NCBI RefSeq assembly: GCF_041206865.1
Contig: NZ_JBGEDP010000001.1
Coordinates: 5,955,648-6,019,647 of the forward strand
Length of the DNA stretch: 64,000 nt
DNA from: Mycobacterium sp. HUMS_12744610
GTDB lineage: Bacteria; Actinomycetota; Actinomycetes; Mycobacteriales; Mycobacteriaceae
Reading direction: 5' to 3'
Of the stretch, positions 45,425-55,578 are shown one piece after another. Position 1 is the stretch's first letter, and the number at the start of each line of letters is the position of its first letter. The position numbers were made by a program, and so were the translations under genes. The notes beneath the pieces were generated by a model. It ran no database searches. It had not been told where the DNA came from and was given only the letters and a program-made list of their open reading frames with translations.

Positions 45425-45779
45425 CCCGCGCTTGGCCGAGCTGGCGATGTCGTCGGCCGCCCCGCCGAACGCATCGCGGCTACCACGGCAAACCCACTGA
45501 GCACCAACAGGACCAGCACCGGCAACACGGCGTCGGTGTGCGGCGCGATCTCACCGAGCCTCACCCCGGCTGGCGAACGGGGTGGCCGAGGCGGCCGGAC
45601 GCAGGGGCAGTTCGGCCAGGAGGGTGGGGTCGGCACGGACGGATACGGATGCATCGGGAGTCAAGGGAGCGGCATCAGGTTACGGAAAGCTCAATGAGGG
45701 CGCGATCCCGTGATCGGACCGTGACGACAACCGGCGAGGATGCCAAGAGCACCGGCCCGTGCCAGCTACTATCGCTTGG
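45425..45779 (-). pseudogene. Stretch without intact gene; possible minus-strand membrane-protein remnant
   Basis: On the - strand, ADPTLLAELPLRPAASATPF (about 45560-45640) is followed in another frame by AVLPVLVLLVLSGFAVVAAM (about 45470-45530), as if a small protein with a C-terminal membrane anchor had been broken. No start, no ribosome binding site and no family. The mutT4 promoter must lie in the right part of this interval. Confidence 0.25.
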
Positions 45780-46514
45780 GTGTCCGACGGCGAACAAGCC
45801 AAACCGCGTCGGCGCCGGGGCCGGCGCCGACGTCGTGGTGCCGCGGCGCCGTCGGAGAACCAGGCCGACGGCCAATCGGACGGGGACGCGGCCGCCCCGA
45901 AACCGCGGCGCTCCCGCTCGGCCCGCCGCGGGGCGGAGCGGTTACGCACGGTCCACGAGACCTCGGCCGGGGGGCTGGTCGTCGACGGTCTCGACGGGCC
46001 GCGCGACTCTCAGGTGGCGGCGCTGATCGGGCGCGTCGATCGGCGCGGACGAATGCTGTGGTCGCTGCCCAAGGGGCACATCGAACTGGGCGAAACCGCG
46101 GAACAGACGGCCATGCGTGAGGTCGCCGAGGAGACCGGGATCCGGGGCAGCGTGCTGGCCGCGCTCGGGCGCATCGACTACTGGTTCGTCACCGACGGCC
46201 GCCGGGTGCACAAGACGGTGCACCACTATCTGATGCGCTTCTCCGGCGGCGAACTGTCCGACGAGGACCTCGAAGTCGCCGAGGTGGCCTGGGTGCCGGT
46301 AGAGGAGCTGCCGTCGCGCCTTGCCTACGCCGACGAACGGCGGCTGGCGCAGGTGGCCGACGAGCTGATCGACAAGCTGCAGAGCGACGGCCCCTCCTCG
46401 CTGCCGCCGCTGCCGCCCAGCTCGCCGCGCCGGCGGCCGCAGACCCATTCGCGGGCCCGCCACGTCGACAAGCCCGCGACGGGCCGGAAGAACGGCCACG
46501 GGCCGGGCCCGTGA
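45780..46514 (+). CDS. mutT4: Nudix hydrolase MutT4
   Basis: 244 aa; GTG 45780 gives [20 protein letters not shown], as in M. tuberculosis Rv3908. A very basic, disordered N-terminus of about 60 residues precedes the Nudix domain: [10 protein letters not shown] near residue 68, PKGHIELGE and [11 protein letters not shown] near 95-118. A Pro/Arg-rich tail ends [10 protein letters not shown]. The family hydrolyses nucleoside diphosphate derivatives; M. tuberculosis MutT4 has been linked to a mutator effect. Its stop overlaps the next gene's GTG (GTGA). Confidence 0.95.
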   Translation: MSDGEQAKPRRRRGRRRRRGAAAPSENQADGQSDGDAAAPKPRRSRSARRGAERLRTVHETSAGGLVVDGLDGPRDSQVAALIGRVDRRGRMLWSLPKGHIELGETAEQTAMREVAEETGIRGSVLAALGRIDYWFVTDGRRVHKTVHHYLMRFSGGELSDEDLEVAEVAWVPVEELPSRLAYADERRLAQVADELIDKLQSDGPSSLPPLPPSSPRRRPQTHSRARHVDKPATGRKNGHGPGP

Positions 46515-48928
46515 CCGCGCCGCGACTCTGCTTGGTCGGCTCGATGCGCCTTGCCGTGGTGGTCGCCATCGTCGCCGGTTTCAGCGTGCTCACCGGCGCC
46601 GCGCCGCCCCGCGCGGCGGCCGGCGAACCCGGGGCCACACCGTTCGTGCGTGTCCGCATCGATCAGGTCACCCCGGACGTGGTCACCACGACCAGCCCAC
46701 CCGTGATCACCGTCAGCGGCATGGTCACCAACATCGGGGACCGCCCGGTACGCGATGTGATGGTCCGGCTCGAGCACGCCGCGGCGGTCACCGCCTCGAC
46801 GGGCCTGCGCACGTCGCTGGACGGCAGCACCGAGCAGTACCAGCCGGTGTCGGAGTTCCTGACCGTGGCCCCGGAGTTGCAGCGCGGGCAAGGGGCCGGC
46901 TTCACGCTGTCGTCGCCCCTGCGCTCGCTGACCAAGTCGTCGTTCGGCATCGACGAACCCGGGATCTACCCGGTGCTGGTCAACGTCAACGGCACGCCGG
47001 ACTACGGCGCGCCCGCACGCCTGGACAACGCGCGGTTCCTGCTGCCGGTGGTCGGGGTGCCGCCCGACCGCGCCGACGACCTGGACTCCACCGTCGCCCC
47101 CGACACGTCCAAGCCCGTGTGGATCACCATGCTGTGGCCGCTGGCCGACCGGCCCCGGCTGGCCCCCGGGTTCCCCGGCGGCAGCATCCCGGTCCGGCTG
47201 GTCGACGACGACCTGGCCACCTCGCTGGCCACCGGCGGCCGGCTGGACGTCCTGCTGTCCGCCGTCGAGGTCGCCACCAGCCACGACGTCGACCCCGACG
47301 GCGCCGTCGGGCGGGCGCTGTGCCTGGCGGTCGACCCGGACCTGCTGGTCACCGTCAACGCGATGACGGTCGGCTATGTGGTGTCCGACTCGCCCGACGG
47401 ACCCGCGCAACGGCCGGGCACCCCGACGCATCCGGGCACCGGCCAGGCCGCGGCGATCGCGTGGCTGAACCGGCTGCGTGCGCTGGCGCACCGGCTTTGC
47501 GTCGCGCCGCTGCCCTACGCCCAGGCCGACCTGGGCGCCCTGCAACGTGTCAACGACCCCGGGCTGAGCGCGATCGCCACCACCGGCGTCGGGGGCATCG
47601 TCGACCGGATCCTCGACGTCACCGCCACCCGCGGCGCCACGCTGCTGCCGGACGGGCCGCTGACCGGCGGCGCGGTGAACCTGCTCAGCGCCGTCGAGGG
47701 CGGCGTCAACGGCCACACCGTCGCCATCGCCGCCGCCGATCTGGCCGCGCACGACGCGCCGGGCGGGCCGGGAATTCCGCTTCCCGACGCCGCCGACACG
47801 GCACCCCGGCGGGTGTCCCCGCAAGTGGTGGTCGCACCGTTCGACCCGGCAGTCGGCGCCGCGCTGGCCGGGGCGGGAACCAACCCCGCCGTCCCGACCT
47901 ATGTCGACTCGTCGCTGGCGGTGCGGCTCGCACACGACTCGGCGACCGCGCGCCGTCAGGACGCCCTGGGTTCGATCTTCTGGCAGGCGCTGCAGCACGA
48001 CGCCGCGCCGCGCACCCAGTTGCTCGTCCCGCCGCCGTCGTGGAACCTGCAGGCCGATGACGCGCAGGTGATCCTGACCGCCCTGGCCACCACCATCCGC
48101 TCCGGTCTCGGGGTGCCGCGGCCGCTGCCGGCCGTGATCGCCGACGCAGCGGCACACACCGAGCCGCCGGAACCCGTGGGTCCGCACCCCGCCGCGCGCG
48201 GCCGGTTCACCAAGAACGTCACCAGCGCCATCGCCGGGCAGGTCAGCCGCCTGTGGGGGCTGACCGCCGCGCTGAGCACCGACGAACGCACCGGGCTGAC
48301 CGGCATCGGCTACACCGCGCCGCTGCGGGAGGACATGCTGCGCGCACTGAGCCAGTCCGAACCCCCGGACACCCGCAACGGGCTGGCCGAGCAGCGCCTC
48401 GGGATCGTCGGCACCACGATCAACGACCTCTTCGGCGCCGTGACGATCGTGAACCCCGGTGGCTCCTACACCCTGGCCACCGAGCACAGCCCGCTGCCGC
48501 TGGCCCTGCACAACGGCCTGGCCGTCCCGATCCGGGTGCGCCTGCAAGTCGACGCTCCCCCCGGCATGACCGTCACCGACGTCGGGCAGATCGAACTGCC
48601 GCCCGGCTACCTGCCGCTGCACGTGCCCATCGAGGTCAACTTCACCAAGCGCGTCGCCGTCGACGTGACGCTGCGCACCCCCGACGGAATGCGCCTGGGT
48701 GACCCGGTGCGGTTGTCGGTGCACTCCAACGCCTACGGGCAGGTGCTGTTCACGATCACGCTGAGCGCCGCGGCAGTGCTGGTGCTGCTGGCCGGGCGCC
48801 GGCTGTGGCACCGTTTCCGCGGCCAGCCCGACCCGGCCGACCTGGACCGGCCGGATCCGCCGCACCCGCGACCGGCCGAGTTGCACGACTCGCTCGCCCC
48901 GCGGGTCGACCAAGAGCACCGCGTATGA
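46511..48928 (+). CDS. DUF6049-type membrane-anchored protein (Rv3909-like)
   Basis: 805 aa exported protein with an N-terminal hydrophobic segment ([19 protein letters not shown]) and one C-terminal membrane helix ([20 protein letters not shown], about residues 739-758). The extracytoplasmic region opens with a beta-sandwich-like segment ([20 protein letters not shown]), and a second such segment lies near residue 650 ([17 protein letters not shown]). It is translationally coupled to mutT4 and to murJ (ATGA). Conserved position before murJ in mycobacteria suggests an envelope role, perhaps with MurJ; no enzymatic motif is seen. Confidence 0.85.
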   Translation: MTAPRLCLVGSMRLAVVVAIVAGFSVLTGAAPPRAAAGEPGATPFVRVRIDQVTPDVVTTTSPPVITVSGMVTNIGDRPVRDVMVRLEHAAAVTASTGLRTSLDGSTEQYQPVSEFLTVAPELQRGQGAGFTLSSPLRSLTKSSFGIDEPGIYPVLVNVNGTPDYGAPARLDNARFLLPVVGVPPDRADDLDSTVAPDTSKPVWITMLWPLADRPRLAPGFPGGSIPVRLVDDDLATSLATGGRLDVLLSAVEVATSHDVDPDGAVGRALCLAVDPDLLVTVNAMTVGYVVSDSPDGPAQRPGTPTHPGTGQAAAIAWLNRLRALAHRLCVAPLPYAQADLGALQRVNDPGLSAIATTGVGGIVDRILDVTATRGATLLPDGPLTGGAVNLLSAVEGGVNGHTVAIAAADLAAHDAPGGPGIPLPDAADTAPRRVSPQVVVAPFDPAVGAALAGAGTNPAVPTYVDSSLAVRLAHDSATARRQDALGSIFWQALQHDAAPRTQLLVPPPSWNLQADDAQVILTALATTIRSGLGVPRPLPAVIADAAAHTEPPEPVGPHPAARGRFTKNVTSAIAGQVSRLWGLTAALSTDERTGLTGIGYTAPLREDMLRALSQSEPPDTRNGLAEQRLGIVGTTINDLFGAVTIVNPGGSYTLATEHSPLPLALHNGLAVPIRVRLQVDAPPGMTVTDVGQIELPPGYLPLHVPIEVNFTKRVAVDVTLRTPDGMRLGDPVRLSVHSNAYGQVLFTITLSAAAVLVLLAGRRLWHRFRGQPDPADLDRPDPPHPRPAELHDSLAPRVDQEHRV

Positions 48929-51900
48929 GATCCGCCTCGCGGCGGGCCTACCCACAGCCGCACCCGAACCGGCGGCACCGGCCCGCACCTCCCGCACCAC
49001 CGGCCGGGCTGGCGGCTCCCCGGCGGCCCGAACTGTCGGACTCCGCGGTGGTCTCGCGGTCGTGGGCGATCGCCTTCGCCACCCTGGTCAGCCGATTGAC
49101 CGGCTTCGCGCGGATCGTGTTGCTGGCCGCCATCCTGGGGGCGGCGCTGTCGAGTGCGTTCGCAGTGGCCAATCAGCTTCCGAACCTCGTCGCGGCCCTG
49201 GTGCTCGAGGCGACGTTCACTGCGATCTTCGTGCCGGTGCTCGCCCGCGCCGAGCAGTCCGACCCCGACGGCGGCGCGGCGTTCGTGCGCCGCCTGGTCA
49301 CCGTGACGACCGCGCTGCTGCTGGTGGCGACGGCGTTGTCGGTGGCGGCCGCACCGCTGCTGGTGCGGCTGATGCTGGGCCGCATCCCGCAGGTCAACGA
49401 ACCGTTGACCACCGCTTTCGCCTACCTGCTGCTGCCGCAGGTGCTCGCCTACGGACTCACGTCGGTGTTCATGGCGATCCTGAACACCCGCAACGTGTTC
49501 GCGCCGACGGCCTGGGCGCCCGTCGTCAACAACGTCGTCGCGCTCGTGACGCTGGCGGTCTACGTCGCGGTCCCCGGCGAGCTGTCGGTCGACCCCGTGC
49601 GGATGGGCAACACCAAGCTGCTGGTGCTTGGCATCGGTACGACGCTGGGCGTGTTCGCCCAGGTCGTGGTGCTGCTGGTGGCGCTGCGGCGCGAGCGCGT
49701 CAGCCTGCGGCCGCTGTGGGGGATCGACGAACGGCTCAAGCGCTTCGGCACGATGGCCGCCGCCATGGTGCTCTACGTGCTGATCAGCCAGCTCGGCCTC
49801 GTCGTCGGCAACGAGATCGCCAGCACCGCGGCGGCTTCCGGGCCCGCGATCTACAACTACACCTGGCTCGTCCTGATGCTGCCCTACGGCATGATCGGGG
49901 TGACGGTGCTGACCGTGGTGATGCCGCGGCTGAGCCGCAACGCCGCGGCCGATGACGTCACAGCTGTGCTCGGCGACCTGTCGCTGGCGACCCGGCTCAC
50001 CCTGGTCACGCTGATCCCGATCGTGGCGTTCATGACCGTCGGCGGCCCGGCCATCGGCAGCGCCCTGTTCGCCTACGGCCGGTTCGGCCAGGTCGACGCC
50101 GGCTATCTGGGGGCCGCCATCGCGTTGTCGGCCTTCACTCTGATCCCCTACGGCCTGGTGCTGCTGCAGTTGCGCGTGTTCTACGCGCGTGAGCAGCCGT
50201 GGACCCCGATCGTGGTCATCGTCGTCATCACGGCCGTGAAGATCGCCGGCTCGCTGCTGGTGCCGCACCTGACCGGCGACCCCAAGCTGGTGGCCGGCCT
50301 GCTGGGCCTGGCCAACGGCGTCGGTTTCCTGGCCGGGGCGATCGCGGGCTACCTGCTGCTGCGCCTGGCGTTGCTACCCCGCGGCGGCCATCTGGTCGAC
50401 GTGTCCACGGTGCGAACCATCCTGGTGACGACGGCCGCATCGCTGCTGGCCGGCCTGCTCGCCCACGTCGCCGACCGCCTGCTGGGCCTGGGCCGGCTCA
50501 CCGCGCACGGTGGTGGCGCCGGCTCACTGCTGCGCCTGTTGATCCTGGCAACGATCATGCTGCCGATCACGGCGACGTTCATGCTGCGCGCCCGGGTCCC
50601 CGAGGCGCAGGCGGCACTGGAGGCGGTCCGGCACCGCGTCGGGCGCCGGACCGCACACCCGGCGGGCACCGTGCCGGCCAGCAAAGAGGCCGGGCGGGAG
50701 GCATCGTCCGGGGCGGGCCCCGTCACGTACCCTGAGCAAAGGTATTCGTCCCCACCGCGGGCGAATGCGGTCAACGAGCCGCGCAGGCCGCCGGAGCGGG
50801 AAGGCCAAGGCCGGATAAACGGCCGGGCAGCGGGCCGGATAGCGAAAGGACCGGAGGTGACCGACCGCCCTAGGGAAGGCGCCGCACCGGGCGCTGCGTC
50901 AAGCACCGAGCTGCCGCGGCCGGCCGCAGACGACTTCCAGCCCGACATCCCACCAGAGCGTGACGCGAACGTGTCGGCACCGCGCCGACGCGACCCGGCC
51001 AACGGCGACCAGGCGGCCGAACCGCACCAGGGGCCGATGCCGGTGGACACGCCCCGCGAGCGTGGCGGGGAGTCCGCGGCGTCCGCGGACGTGCACCTGG
51101 TTCCCGGCGCCCGGATCGCCGGTGGGCGCTACCGCCTGCTGGTTTCCCACGGCGGCGCGCCCCCGCTGCAGTTCTGGCAGGCCCTGGACACCGCGCTGGA
51201 CCGCCAGGTCGCGCTGACCTTCGTCGATCCGGACGGCACCCTGCCCGACGACATGGTGCAGGAGATCTTGTCCCGCACGCTGCGGCTGAGCCGGATCGAC
51301 AAGCCCGGCGTCGCCCGGGTGCTCGACGTGGTGCACAGCGGGTCCGGCGGCTTGGTGGTCTCGGAATGGATTCGCGGTGGCTCCCTGCGGGAGGTCGCCG
51401 ACACCGCGCCCTCGCCCGTCGGCGCCGTCCGGGCGATGCAGTCGCTGGCCGCCGCCGCCGAAGCGGCGCACCGTGCCGGTGTCGCCCTGTCGATCGACCA
51501 CCCGAGCCGGGTGCGCGTCAGCATCGACGGCGACGTCGTGCTGGCCTATCCGGCGACCATGCCCGACGCCGGCCCGCAGGACGACATCCGCGGCATCGGC
51601 GCCGCGCTGTACGCCTTGCTGGTCAACCGCTGGCCGCTGCCGGAGTCAGGGGCACGCAGCGGGCTCGCCCCGGCCGAACGGGATTCCAACGGCGCGCCCG
51701 TCGAGCCCACCGTCATCGACCGCGCCATACCGTTCCAGATATCGGCAGTCGCCGTGCGGGCGGTGCAGGACGACGGCGGGATACGCAGCGCCTCGACGCT
51801 GCTGAACCTGCTGCAACAAGCGACCGCCGTGGCCGACCGCACCGAGGTGCTCGGTCCGATCGACGACAACCCGGCGTCGACGCACCGCCCGCCCGCCGCC

Positions 51901-52560
51901 GACCCCGCCGCCCTCGCGCGCCGGCGCCGCAACCTGCTGATCGGCATCGGCGCGGGCCTGGCGATCCTCGTGGTCGCCCTGCTGGTACTCGCGTCGGTGG
52001 TCAGCAAGATCTTCGGCAATGTCGGCGGCGGTCTGAACAAGGACGAACTCGGGCTGAACAGCCCCACGTCGTCGACGTCGGCGTCGACGGTCAGCACCGC
52101 CCCCGCCGGCAGCGTGGTCAAGCCCACGAAGGCCACCGTGTTCTCCCCCGATGGGCAAGCCGACAACCCGGGCCAGGCCGGGCTGGCCATCGACGGCGAC
52201 CCCTCCACCTCGTGGGAAACCGACACCTACACCGACCCCGCCCCGTTCCCCTCCTTCAAAAACGGGGTCGGGTTGATGCTGCAGCTGCCGCACCCCACGG
52301 TGGTCGGCGCCGTCTCCATCGACATCTCCAGCACCGGGACGCAGGTCGAGCTTCGCTCGTCGCCCACGCCGGACCCGGCGAAGCTGGACGACACCAAGCT
52401 GCTGATGCCCGCTGCGGCGCTCAAGCCCGGTCACAACGTCCTCGCGGTCAAGTCCGCCGCACCGACGTCCAATCTGCTGGTGTGGATCTCCACGTTGGGC
52501 AGCACCGACGGCAAGAGTCGCGCGGCGATCTCGGAGATCACGGTTCAGGCCGCATCCTGA
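48925..52560 (+). CDS. murJ: Lipid II flippase MurJ with C-terminal pseudokinase domain
   Basis: 1211 aa, corresponding to Rv3910/MviN. About 14 membrane helices over residues 45-560 form the MOP-family flippase (RLTGFARIVLLAAILGAALS, NQLPNLVAALVLEATFTAIF). A disordered linker is followed by a kinase-like domain (about residues 730-960) that lacks a usable ATP site: the VAxK lysine position reads VALTFVD and the HRD loop position reads SIDHPSR. A further membrane helix (NLLIGIGAGLAILVVALLVL, near 1002) leads to an external discoidin-like domain with AIDGDPSTSWETD. In M. tuberculosis the phosphorylated pseudokinase recruits FhaA. ATG overlaps the stop of the preceding gene. Confidence 0.93.
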   Translation: MRSASRRAYPQPHPNRRHRPAPPAPPAGLAAPRRPELSDSAVVSRSWAIAFATLVSRLTGFARIVLLAAILGAALSSAFAVANQLPNLVAALVLEATFTAIFVPVLARAEQSDPDGGAAFVRRLVTVTTALLLVATALSVAAAPLLVRLMLGRIPQVNEPLTTAFAYLLLPQVLAYGLTSVFMAILNTRNVFAPTAWAPVVNNVVALVTLAVYVAVPGELSVDPVRMGNTKLLVLGIGTTLGVFAQVVVLLVALRRERVSLRPLWGIDERLKRFGTMAAAMVLYVLISQLGLVVGNEIASTAAASGPAIYNYTWLVLMLPYGMIGVTVLTVVMPRLSRNAAADDVTAVLGDLSLATRLTLVTLIPIVAFMTVGGPAIGSALFAYGRFGQVDAGYLGAAIALSAFTLIPYGLVLLQLRVFYAREQPWTPIVVIVVITAVKIAGSLLVPHLTGDPKLVAGLLGLANGVGFLAGAIAGYLLLRLALLPRGGHLVDVSTVRTILVTTAASLLAGLLAHVADRLLGLGRLTAHGGGAGSLLRLLILATIMLPITATFMLRARVPEAQAALEAVRHRVGRRTAHPAGTVPASKEAGREASSGAGPVTYPEQRYSSPPRANAVNEPRRPPEREGQGRINGRAAGRIAKGPEVTDRPREGAAPGAASSTELPRPAADDFQPDIPPERDANVSAPRRRDPANGDQAAEPHQGPMPVDTPRERGGESAASADVHLVPGARIAGGRYRLLVSHGGAPPLQFWQALDTALDRQVALTFVDPDGTLPDDMVQEILSRTLRLSRIDKPGVARVLDVVHSGSGGLVVSEWIRGGSLREVADTAPSPVGAVRAMQSLAAAAEAAHRAGVALSIDHPSRVRVSIDGDVVLAYPATMPDAGPQDDIRGIGAALYALLVNRWPLPESGARSGLAPAERDSNGAPVEPTVIDRAIPFQISAVAVRAVQDDGGIRSASTLLNLLQQATAVADRTEVLGPIDDNPASTHRPPAADPAALARRRRNLLIGIGAGLAILVVALLVLASVVSKIFGNVGGGLNKDELGLNSPTSSTSASTVSTAPAGSVVKPTKATVFSPDGQADNPGQAGLAIDGDPSTSWETDTYTDPAPFPSFKNGVGLMLQLPHPTVVGAVSIDISSTGTQVELRSSPTPDPAKLDDTKLLMPAAALKPGHNVLAVKSAAPTSNLLVWISTLGSTDGKSRAAISEITVQAAS

Positions 52561-52591
52561 CCCTGCCGTGCACAGCCCGCATACGGGTGAA

Positions 52592-53206
52592 GTGCCGCCG
52601 GGTGGGCGATTGGATACTGTCCGGGCCGTGGGGTGCGGGGGTCAAGACCAGCGAGAACGCACCGATGCCGAGCTGCTGGCAGCGCACGTCGCCGGCGACC
52701 GTAACGCTTTCGGCGAGCTGTTCCTGCGCCATCGGCGCCAGTTGCACCGGCTGGCGCGGCTCACCACCCGCAGCCCCGAGGACGCCGAGGACGCGCTGCA
52801 GGACGCGATGCTCTCGGCGCACCGGGCGGCGAGCGCCTTCCGTCACGACGCCGCCGTCGGGAGCTGGTTGCATCGCATCGTCGTCAACGCCTGCCTGGAC
52901 CGGCTGCGCCGCGCCAAATCGCGCCCCCCGACCGCCCCACTAGAAGACGTGCACCCGGTTGCGGACCGCACCGCCCAGGTCGATACGGCGATCGTGGTGC
53001 AGCGCGCCCTGATGCGGCTTCCTGTCGAGCAGCGGGCGGCAGTGGTTGCCGTCGACATGCAGGGCTACTCGATCGCCGACACCGCCCGGCTGTTGGGCGT
53101 CGCCGAGGGCACGGTCAAGAGCCGGTGCGCCCGCGCGCGGGTACGCCTCGCCGAGTTGCTGGGATATCTCGCCGCGGGTGCCCACGTGATCCCCGACCAG
53201 GCCTGA
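52592..53206 (+). CDS. sigM: ECF sigma factor SigM
   Basis: Extracytoplasmic-function sigma factor, about 204 aa. Region 2 shows DAELLAAHVAGDRNAFGELF and DAEDALQDAMLSAHRAASAF, then SWLHRIVVNACLDRLRRAK. Region 4 shows LPVEQRAAVVAVDMQGYSIA and LLGVAEGTVKSRCARARVRL. GTG 52592 gives MPPGGRLDTVRAVGCGG, comparable to the start used for Rv3911; GTG 52628 (192 aa) is an alternative. In M. tuberculosis SigM controls Esx and PPE genes. The anti-sigma gene follows after 40 bases. Confidence 0.93.
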   Translation: MPPGGRLDTVRAVGCGGQDQRERTDAELLAAHVAGDRNAFGELFLRHRRQLHRLARLTTRSPEDAEDALQDAMLSAHRAASAFRHDAAVGSWLHRIVVNACLDRLRRAKSRPPTAPLEDVHPVADRTAQVDTAIVVQRALMRLPVEQRAAVVAVDMQGYSIADTARLLGVAEGTVKSRCARARVRLAELLGYLAAGAHVIPDQA

Positions 53207-53246
53207 AACGTGGCCGTCGGGCCGTCCATGACGGACACTGGGGCGG

Positions 53247-54014
53247 ATGGACGAAACGGAGAGCGATCCGGCGCGCCACGGCGACGCGAGAGCCGACCCG
53301 CCGTTGCCGGTCGAGGTGCTCGCCGATCTTCAGGCAGGCCTGCTCGACGAAGAGGAGGCGGCGCGGCTGCGCCAGCAGATCCGCGCCGATCCCTCGGCCC
53401 AGGGGGTGCTGCAGGCCCTCAACCGGGTGCGCCGCGACGTCGCCGCCGTGGGCGCGGACCCGGCGTCGGCACCCGAACCCCCACCCGACGTCACCGCGCG
53501 GGTCTCCGCCGCGCTGCGTTCGGCTGGCCCGACACCGGGCCGCTCCCCCGGCCCCGCGCACTCCGCCCGCCCGCGCGTCCGGCCCGCGCGCGTCGTCGCG
53601 GCCTCCGCCGGTCTCATCGCGGCCCTGACCGGGATCGGGCTGGGTACGGCGGCGCTGATCCATGCGCCGGCACCCATCCCGAGCACCGAGGTCACCGCCG
53701 AACACATCACCGTGTCGACACCCCCCATGGCGATCCCGCTGTCAGGGCCGGAGATCCTCGACCTGCTCCACCAAACCCCCGATTACGGCCCGCTCGACGA
53801 TCCGCAGCGGCGGGCCTCCTGCCTCGCCGGCCTCGGCTATCCGGCGTCCACAAAGGTGCTCGGCGCGCGGCCCGTCCACGTCAACGCCCGGCCCGGCGTC
53901 CTGCTGGTGCTGCCCGGCGACCCGCCCGGCGTCCTCGCAGTCTTCGCCGTCGCCCCGAATTGCAGCGCCGCCGACACCGGGCTGTTGGCCGACACCCGCG
54001 TCCCGCGCGCCTAA
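53247..54014 (+). CDS. Anti-sigma-M factor (Rv3912-like)
   Basis: 255 aa single-pass membrane protein. The cytoplasmic N-terminus LPVEVLADLQAGLLDEEEAA is the sigma-binding helical part. A Pro-rich linker precedes the membrane helix VVAASAGLIAALTGIGLGTA (about residues 117-136), and the external domain holds EILDLLHQTPDYGPLDDPQ and two cysteines. No zinc-binding HxxxCxxC motif is visible. ATG 53247. Its place right after sigM and its size fit the M. tuberculosis SigM anti-sigma factor. Confidence 0.88.
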   Translation: MDETESDPARHGDARADPPLPVEVLADLQAGLLDEEEAARLRQQIRADPSAQGVLQALNRVRRDVAAVGADPASAPEPPPDVTARVSAALRSAGPTPGRSPGPAHSARPRVRPARVVAASAGLIAALTGIGLGTAALIHAPAPIPSTEVTAEHITVSTPPMAIPLSGPEILDLLHQTPDYGPLDDPQRRASCLAGLGYPASTKVLGARPVHVNARPGVLLVLPGDPPGVLAVFAVAPNCSAADTGLLADTRVPRA

Positions 54015-54044
54015 TGTGGTGCCATGTGCTGTGCGACACGCCCG

Positions 54045-54070
54045 GGAACAGGGCTGCCCGCCGCGGTGTT
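54045..54070 (+). promoter_or_regulatory. SigH-type promoter for trxB-trxC
   Basis: GGAACA at 54045-54050 and GTT at 54068-54070, separated by 17 bases, match the mycobacterial SigH consensus (GGAAY, 16-18 bases, GTT). The site is 41 bases before the trxB ATG. In M. tuberculosis trxB2-trxC belongs to the SigH oxidative/heat-stress regulon, so control by SigH is expected here. Confidence 0.7.
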
Positions 54071-54110
54071 GAGGTGAATCCATAGGGCATCCGTTCTTCG
54101 AGAGGTTCGT

Positions 54111-55115
54111 ATGAGCGCCGACACTGTTCACGACGTGATCGTCATTGGTTCGGGTCCCGCGGGTTATACCGCGGCGCTTTACACCGCGCGGGCGGAGTTG
54201 GCGCCGCTGGTGTTTGAGGGGACGTCGTTTGGTGGCGCGTTGATGACGACCACCGAGGTGGAGAATTTTCCGGGTTTTCGTGAGGGGATCATGGGCCCGG
54301 CGTTGATGGATGAGATGCGCGAGCAGGCGTTGCGGTTCGGGGCCGATCTGCGCATGCAGGACGTCGAGGCGGTGTCGTTGCGGGGTCCGGTCAAGACGGT
54401 GACTGCTGAGGGGGTCACGCATCGGGCGCGGGCGGTGATCTTGGCGATGGGGGCTGCGGCGCGGTATCTGGGGGTGCCCGGGGAGCAGGAGTTGCTGGGC
54501 CGGGGTGTGAGTGCGTGTGCGACTTGTGACGGGTTCTTTTTCAAGGAGCAGGACATCGCGGTGGTCGGGGGTGGTGACTCGGCGATGGAGGAGGCGACGT
54601 TTTTGACCAAGTTCGCGCGCAGTGTGACGTTGGTGCATCGCCGCGAGGAGTTTCGGGCGTCGCGGATCATGTTGGATCGGGCGCGGGCCAACGACAAGAT
54701 CCGGTTTTTGACCAACCACACCGTGGAGGCCGTCGAGGGTGGGGACACGATGACGGGTTTGCGGGTGCGTGATGTGGTCAGTGGGGCGGAGTCGACGTTG
54801 CCGGTGACGGGAATGTTCGTGGCGATCGGGCATGATCCGCGTTCGGAGTTGGTGCGGGACGTGCTTGAGGTCGACCCGGAGGGGTATGTCCTGGTGCAGG
54901 GGCGCTCCACGGCGACTTCGATCGAGGGGGTGTTCGCCTGCGGGGATCTGGTGGACCGCACCTACCGGCAGGCGATCACCGCGGCCGGCAGCGGCTGCGC
55001 GGCGGCCATCGACGCCGAACGCTGGCTCGCCGAGCACGTGAGCACCAGCGAAGCCGCAGACGGCGATGCGACCGAGATTCCGGACAACACGTTGACGGGG
55101 GCCCTCAATGACTGA
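54111..55115 (+). CDS. trxB: Thioredoxin reductase
   Basis: NADPH-dependent flavoprotein that reduces thioredoxin, 334 aa. FAD-binding [16 protein letters not shown] near residue 13, redox-active CATC in [10 protein letters not shown] near 138, NADPH-binding [13 protein letters not shown] near 157, and the C-terminal FAD motif [25 protein letters not shown] lies upstream of the ATG. Codon usage to about base 54940 is unlike its neighbours, with many TTT, TTG, GAT and G-ending codons. The trxC gene begins within its last codons. Confidence 0.97.
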   Translation: MSADTVHDVIVIGSGPAGYTAALYTARAELAPLVFEGTSFGGALMTTTEVENFPGFREGIMGPALMDEMREQALRFGADLRMQDVEAVSLRGPVKTVTAEGVTHRARAVILAMGAAARYLGVPGEQELLGRGVSACATCDGFFFKEQDIAVVGGGDSAMEEATFLTKFARSVTLVHRREEFRASRIMLDRARANDKIRFLTNHTVEAVEGGDTMTGLRVRDVVSGAESTLPVTGMFVAIGHDPRSELVRDVLEVDPEGYVLVQGRSTATSIEGVFACGDLVDRTYRQAITAAGSGCAAAIDAERWLAEHVSTSEAADGDATEIPDNTLTGALND

Positions 55116-55446
55116 CAGCACGGTGGACGTGACCGACGCGTCGTTTGCCACGGAGGTGCTTTCCAGCGACAAGCCTGTGCTGGTTGACTTTTGGGCGACC
55201 TGGTGCGGTCCGTGCAAGATGGTGGCCCCGGTGCTCGAGCAGATCGCTTCTGAGCAGGGCGAGCAGCTGACGGTGGCCAAGCTCGACGTCGACGCCAACC
55301 CGCAGACCGCCTCCCAGTTCCAGGTGGTGTCGATCCCCACCATGATCCTGTTCAAAGGCGGGCAACCGGTGAAACGGATCGTCGGTGCGAAAGGCAAGGC
55401 CGCGTTGCTGCGTGAACTTTCCGACGCGGTTCCGGGTCTGAGCTGA
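55108..55446 (+). CDS. trxC: Thioredoxin (TrxC)
   Basis: 112 aa thioredoxin with the WCGPC active site in [19 protein letters not shown] near residue 35 and the cis-Pro loop [13 protein letters not shown] near 75. The ATG overlaps the end of trxB by 8 bases, so both are made together from the SigH-type promoter. It serves as general disulfide reductant and as electron donor for peroxiredoxins and ribonucleotide reductase. Confidence 0.97.
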   Translation: MTDSTVDVTDASFATEVLSSDKPVLVDFWATWCGPCKMVAPVLEQIASEQGEQLTVAKLDVDANPQTASQFQVVSIPTMILFKGGQPVKRIVGAKGKAALLRELSDAVPGLS

Positions 55447-55578
55447 CCGGGTCTTCTCGCCGCTTCGCGCCTCGCGCTTCGCCTGGGGTTTTCCGGAAAT
55501 TGAGAAGTATCTGCGACAATAACTGTTAGCTGTCACCCGAAATCGAGCCAGTCACCTTGCCACGAAGGGCCCTTTGGT

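Noticed and set aside
46325..49000. 891-codon open frame on the - strand
   Set aside because: Antisense shadow of the DUF6049-type gene; Arg/Gly/His-rich, no motif and no start signal.
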